Of a DNA stretch of 7,578 nucleotides, positions 4,973-7,578 are shown one piece after another. The translations under genes were made by a program, and so were the position numbers. The notes beneath the pieces are model-generated. The model saw only the letters and a list, made by a program, of their open reading frames with translations, searched no databases and had not been told where the DNA came from. This stretch comes from Rhodospirillaceae bacterium UBA6608 (lineage in GTDB: Bacteria; Pseudomonadota; Alphaproteobacteria; Rhodospirillales_A; Casp-alpha2): NCBI GenBank assembly GCA_002433335.1, contig DJHY01000165.1, positions 3,135 to 10,712 on the forward strand. Reading direction: 5' to 3'. How positions within the stretch are numbered: position 1 is the stretch's first letter; every line of letters begins with the position of its first letter.

Positions 4973-6556
4973 TTAGTGCGCGTGATCGGCAAAGGTCGGG
5001 AACAGGTCGAGTTCCCAATCCTTGAGCTGGCCGATCAGTCCCAATTCCCAATTCAGATAATCGCGCGACGCCTGGGCATTGCCCAGGTGACGGTCGTGAA
5101 CGAAGAACAGGAAGTCCAGACGCTCGGCATCGGACGGCAGGTCCGGCGTGGCGACGACCGATAGGCCCGCCTGGCCCCAGGCGTCGGGTCCCGAGGTCAG
5201 AACGCGGATCGACGATGCGCCCGCGTCGCGCAGGTCCATCGCCGCCAGTTCGGCGAAGGCCTTGTTCGGCGTGACGAGCACGATCTCGGTAGCGCCGTTG
5301 ATGGTCAGGTCCGCCAGTTTGGGACGGATCGACCAGACCGCGTCCTTGATATGGGCGGCGCGATAATCGGCGCTGGCGCGCAGATCGATGATCAGACGAT
5401 CGCCGCCCGCGGCCAGTTCCTTGGCGTCGATCTCGGCCAGGGTCGCGCCGACGGGGCGAACGGCGACCTTGCGGGCCGGCAGGGTGATCGCGCTGTCGGA
5501 GACGTCGTCTTCCAGCACATAGGCGTCATGCCCCATGGCGCGCAGCCAATAGGCCGTGTTGGCGGCGCGGATGCCGCTATCGTCGCAAAGCACGATGCGC
5601 GCACCGCGCACCGCGACCCATTGGTCGGTCGCTTGAACCAGCTGCCCGCCTGGGGCGAATACCGCGCCGTCCAGATGGCGGGCGTTGAATTCTTCCTCGC
5701 TGCGGACGTCGAACAGGAAGAACGTCGCGCTGTCGTCGCCGACCCATTCGGCGACGGTCTCGATCCCGACCGAGGGGATCGCGTGCTTTTCCATGAAGTC
5801 GCGGGCCCGGGCCTGGGCGGCGGCGAAGGCCTCGCCCGTGGCCTGCGGCAGTGGTGCCGGGGTGCGGCCGTTGTCCAGCTCGAACCCGGCCAGCCGCCAG
5901 CCCTGGGTGCCGTGCTTGAGGGCGAAGATCGGATTATCGAACTCGAAGTTGCGCAGCGACTGCGCGCCGATCAGGCTGCGGGTTCGCCCGGCGCAATTGA
6001 CCACGACCTTGGTGTTCGGATTGTCGACCAGCAGGGGCAGGCGATAGGCCAGTTCCGCATTGGGGCAGGACCGTCCGCCGGGAATGCTCATGGTGTTGAA
6101 TTCGCGCGGCGTCCGTCCGTCGAGCAGGATGAAATCCTCGCCCGCGTCGAGCATGCGCTTCATTTCCTCGGCTTCGATATAAGGGGTGTCGGCGGCTTCT
6201 TCCGCCAGTTCGCCCAGGGTTTTGGACGGGACGTTGACACCCTTGAAGATGGTGAAGCCCGCAGCCTCGCAGGCGGCCAGGTCGCCGTCCAGCACCCGCA
6301 CGTCGGTGTAGCCCATGGCTTCAAGGCGGTTGGCGGCCTTTTCGGCGACACCTTCGCCATCATCGACCAGGCAGACCGGCACGTCGGCCCGCGGGACCAA
6401 AGGCGTAATTTCCAGCTCCAGGCGGCTGTACGGCAGGGGGATGGCATGCAGTAAATGGCCTTCGCCGAACTGGCCGTCTTCGCGCACATCCAACAGCGCG
6501 AATTCGGATCCGTCGGTCAGCCAGGTCTTGATCTCCTGGGCGCTGATTTTCTTCAT
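4973..6556 (-). CDS. Four-domain rhodanese-family protein
   Basis: A 527-residue protein without signal peptide or membrane segment, built from four tandem rhodanese domains at about 1-108, 126-236, 258-362 and 370-468. Each has the (L/I)DxR element: LLDVRED (21-27), LLDGRTP (144-150), LFDVRSE (281-287), IIDLRAS (390-396). Only domain 2 has a typical active-site loop, VVVNCAGRTRS (184-194), with C188 as the expected persulfide-carrying cysteine. The equivalent positions are aspartate in domain 1 (LVDDGEG) and domain 3 (DDSGIR, with C324 one residue earlier), and threonine in domain 4 (VTPNKA). After domain 4 comes an aromatic, acidic tail (about 475-523, containing LFFVHDRHLGN) that is not rhodanese-like. 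The family moves sulfane sulfur from thiosulfate or persulfides to an acceptor; the actual donor and acceptor are unknown. The ATG at 6556-6554 has GGGAGGAT seven bases upstream. It lies downstream of the flavo-oxidoreductase gene on the same strand, separated by 102 bases. Confidence 0.93.
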   Translation of the reverse strand: MKKISAQEIKTWLTDGSEFALLDVREDGQFGEGHLLHAIPLPYSRLELEITPLVPRADVPVCLVDDGEGVAEKAANRLEAMGYTDVRVLDGDLAACEAAGFTIFKGVNVPSKTLGELAEEAADTPYIEAEEMKRMLDAGEDFILLDGRTPREFNTMSIPGGRSCPNAELAYRLPLLVDNPNTKVVVNCAGRTRSLIGAQSLRNFEFDNPIFALKHGTQGWRLAGFELDNGRTPAPLPQATGEAFAAAQARARDFMEKHAIPSVGIETVAEWVGDDSATFFLFDVRSEEEFNARHLDGAVFAPGGQLVQATDQWVAVRGARIVLCDDSGIRAANTAYWLRAMGHDAYVLEDDVSDSAITLPARKVAVRPVGATLAEIDAKELAAGGDRLIIDLRASADYRAAHIKDAVWSIRPKLADLTINGATEIVLVTPNKAFAELAAMDLRDAGASSIRVLTSGPDAWGQAGLSVVATPDLPSDAERLDFLFFVHDRHLGNAQASRDYLNWELGLIGQLKDWELDLFPTFADHAH

Positions 6557-6568
6557 GCTATATCCTCC

Positions 6569-6597
6569 CGGTCGTGCATTTTTTTGTGTCGGTCGTG
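6569..6597. repeat. Direct repeat CGGTCGTG x2, 21-bp period
   Basis: CGGTCGTG occurs at 6569-6576 and again at 6590-6597, exactly 21 bases apart, or about two helical turns. It lies just upstream of the rhodanese start codon, with a run of seven T (A on the coding strand) between the copies at 6579-6585. The phasing suits two protomers binding the same DNA face. Two eight-base copies can also arise by chance in such GC-rich DNA. No convincing promoter was recognised in this 102-base gap. Confidence 0.3.
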
Positions 6598-6658
6598 TCT
6601 ACAGGCGAACCTAGGCCGGATGGGCGAGGGCGGGCAAGCCGCTTTGCTGGCATAGCCG

Positions 6659-7578
6659 TCAACGCATGGCGAACAGTTCCTGGTGGAAGCGGCTGTCGGT
6701 CGGGACGCCCGCGGCGCCAAGATCGCGGCGCAGGGCCGCGCCGAAGCCGGCGGGACCGCAGAACCAGTATCCGGCATCCTTCCATTGCGGCACGGCCTGA
6801 CGGATCCGTTCCGCCGTCAACATGCCGTCGCGGGCATCAACCAGGATATGCAGGCGGACCCCCGCCGCATCCGCATCGGCGCGCAGCCGGGCCAGGGCGC
6901 CTTCGTCGACCTCGGCGGTGGTATGGAACAGGTCGACCGACGGTCCGGCCGCGCGGCCCTGGCCGCGTTCATGGGCCAAATGCTTCATCCGGGCGACGAA
7001 CGGCGTGATGCCGATGCCGCCCCCGATCCAGACCTGATGCGGGGCATCGTCGTCGAAGGTAAAGCAGCCGTATGGCCCCTCGACCGTGACCCGTTGCCCG
7101 ATCCGCAACTTTTCCGGCAGGCGGCTGGTATGGTCGCCCAGGGCCTTGGTGATGAAGGTAATGCGCGGCGCGTCGGGGTTCCAGGCAGAGGCGATCGTAT
7201 AGGGATGCGCCCCTTCGGTCGGGTCCGACATGGCGAAGGCGAACTGCCCGGGCTTGTGCCCCGGCCAACCGGGCGCCATGGCGATCTCCGTTTCCAGCGA
7301 GCGGACTCCGGGATAGGCCTGCAAGGCGACGATCTCGCCGGGCACCCGTCGGGACGCGCCGATCCGCCGCAACAGCGTGACCACGGCGGCGATCACGCCC
7401 CCCGCGAGCAACAGCGCCAGCACCAAGCCCAGGGGCGACAGCCAGTAATCGAGCTTGGTCAGGATCACGGTATGGAATGCCAGGGCCAGATAGGCGACGG
7501 CCAGCAGCCGGTGGGTTTTGTAAAATGCCCGATAGGGAAACCATCGGACCAGGGCCAGGGCGATCAGCGCCACGGCGG
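6659..7578 (-). CDS. Membrane ferric-reductase-like flavo-oxidoreductase, 5' end outside window
   Basis: The last 306 or so residues of a membrane oxidoreductase; the start lies beyond 7578, and the GTG at 7573 is an internal valine. Numbering from codon 7576-7574, two histidines 13 residues apart (H22 and H35, in THRLLAVAYLALAFH) lie in a transmembrane helix and match the heme-ligand spacing of ferric-reductase-like domains. Another hydrophobic helix follows (about 46-70). The cytosolic ferredoxin-NADP reductase module then has HPYTIAS (124-130, FAD binding), GPYGCF (167-172), GGGIGITPF (185-193, NAD(P)H pyrophosphate binding), FCGPAGFG (272-279) and the C-terminal FHQELFAMR (297-305). The expected role is electron transfer from NAD(P)H through FAD to membrane heme and then an unknown acceptor: ferric iron, oxygen, or a partner protein. 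The stop at 6661-6659 is 102 bases before the rhodanese start on the same strand, so the two could be cotranscribed. No terminator with a T tract was seen between them. Confidence 0.88.
   Translation of the reverse strand, partial: AVALIALALVRWFPYRAFYKTHRLLAVAYLALAFHTVILTKLDYWLSPLGLVLALLLAGGVIAAVVTLLRRIGASRRVPGEIVALQAYPGVRSLETEIAMAPGWPGHKPGQFAFAMSDPTEGAHPYTIASAWNPDAPRITFITKALGDHTSRLPEKLRIGQRVTVEGPYGCFTFDDDAPHQVWIGGGIGITPFVARMKHLAHERGQGRAAGPSVDLFHTTAEVDEGALARLRADADAAGVRLHILVDARDGMLTAERIRQAVPQWKDAGYWFCGPAGFGAALRRDLGAAGVPTDSRFHQELFAMR

Noticed and set aside
5351..6454. Long 367-codon open frame on the + strand
   Set aside because: It is fully antisense to the rhodanese gene, whose domains are unmistakable. 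Its composition (Gly, Ala, Asp, Gln, His, Arg rich) is that of a GC-rich shadow frame.
7571..7573. GTG as the start codon of the flavo-oxidoreductase
   Set aside because: The frame stays open to the window edge, and a start here would remove the first transmembrane helices that the ferric-reductase-like domain needs. It is an internal valine.

Overview
The window is GC-rich, with strong G/C bias at third codon positions and long spurious antisense ORFs. The gene families and codon use suggest an alphaproteobacterial chromosome, perhaps of the Rhodospirillales. That placement is an inference from style and gene content; no marker gene here settles it.

Layout: (1) 1-37 is the 3' end of a tRNA, probably tRNA-Ser, on the + strand. 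(2) 61-976 (-) is an exported metallo-beta-lactamase-fold protein whose reading frame is broken near 524-529. (3) 1171-2058 (+) is a 3-hydroxyisobutyrate dehydrogenase (mmsB). (4) 2077-2856 and 2853-4064 (-) are a crotonase-family protein and a CaiB/BaiF (family III) CoA-transferase. Their stop and start codons overlap as ATGA, so they form one operon, CoA-transferase first. (5) 4173-4958 (+) is an IclR-family regulator divergent from that operon. (6) 4973-6556 (-) is a four-domain rhodanese with only one clear catalytic cysteine. (7) 6659-7578 (-, 5' end outside the window) is a membrane flavo-oxidoreductase with ferric-reductase-like transmembrane and FAD/NAD(P)H domains.

How the genes may work together: the centre looks like a small carboxylic-acid catabolic module. 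The CoA-transferase would activate an acid as its CoA thioester, the crotonase would act on the thioester, and the divergent IclR protein would control the pair. The 108-bp divergent spacer contains a 12+12 bp interrupted dyad that surrounds the Shine-Dalgarno sequence of the CoA-transferase and includes its TTG start codon. mmsB converges on this operon and fits valine / branched-chain acid catabolism, but nothing shows that it is co-regulated. The rhodanese and the flavo-oxidoreductase lie in tandem on the - strand, with the reductase upstream, and suggest a separate sulfur or redox function.

No mobile element, CRISPR array, phage gene or large repeat was found. Most of the window is ordinary metabolic chromosome. 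The points most worth checking are the dyad around the CoA-transferase start, the broken MBL gene with its non-canonical metal motif, the crotonase lacking one of the two hydratase glutamates, and the largely degenerate rhodanese repeats.
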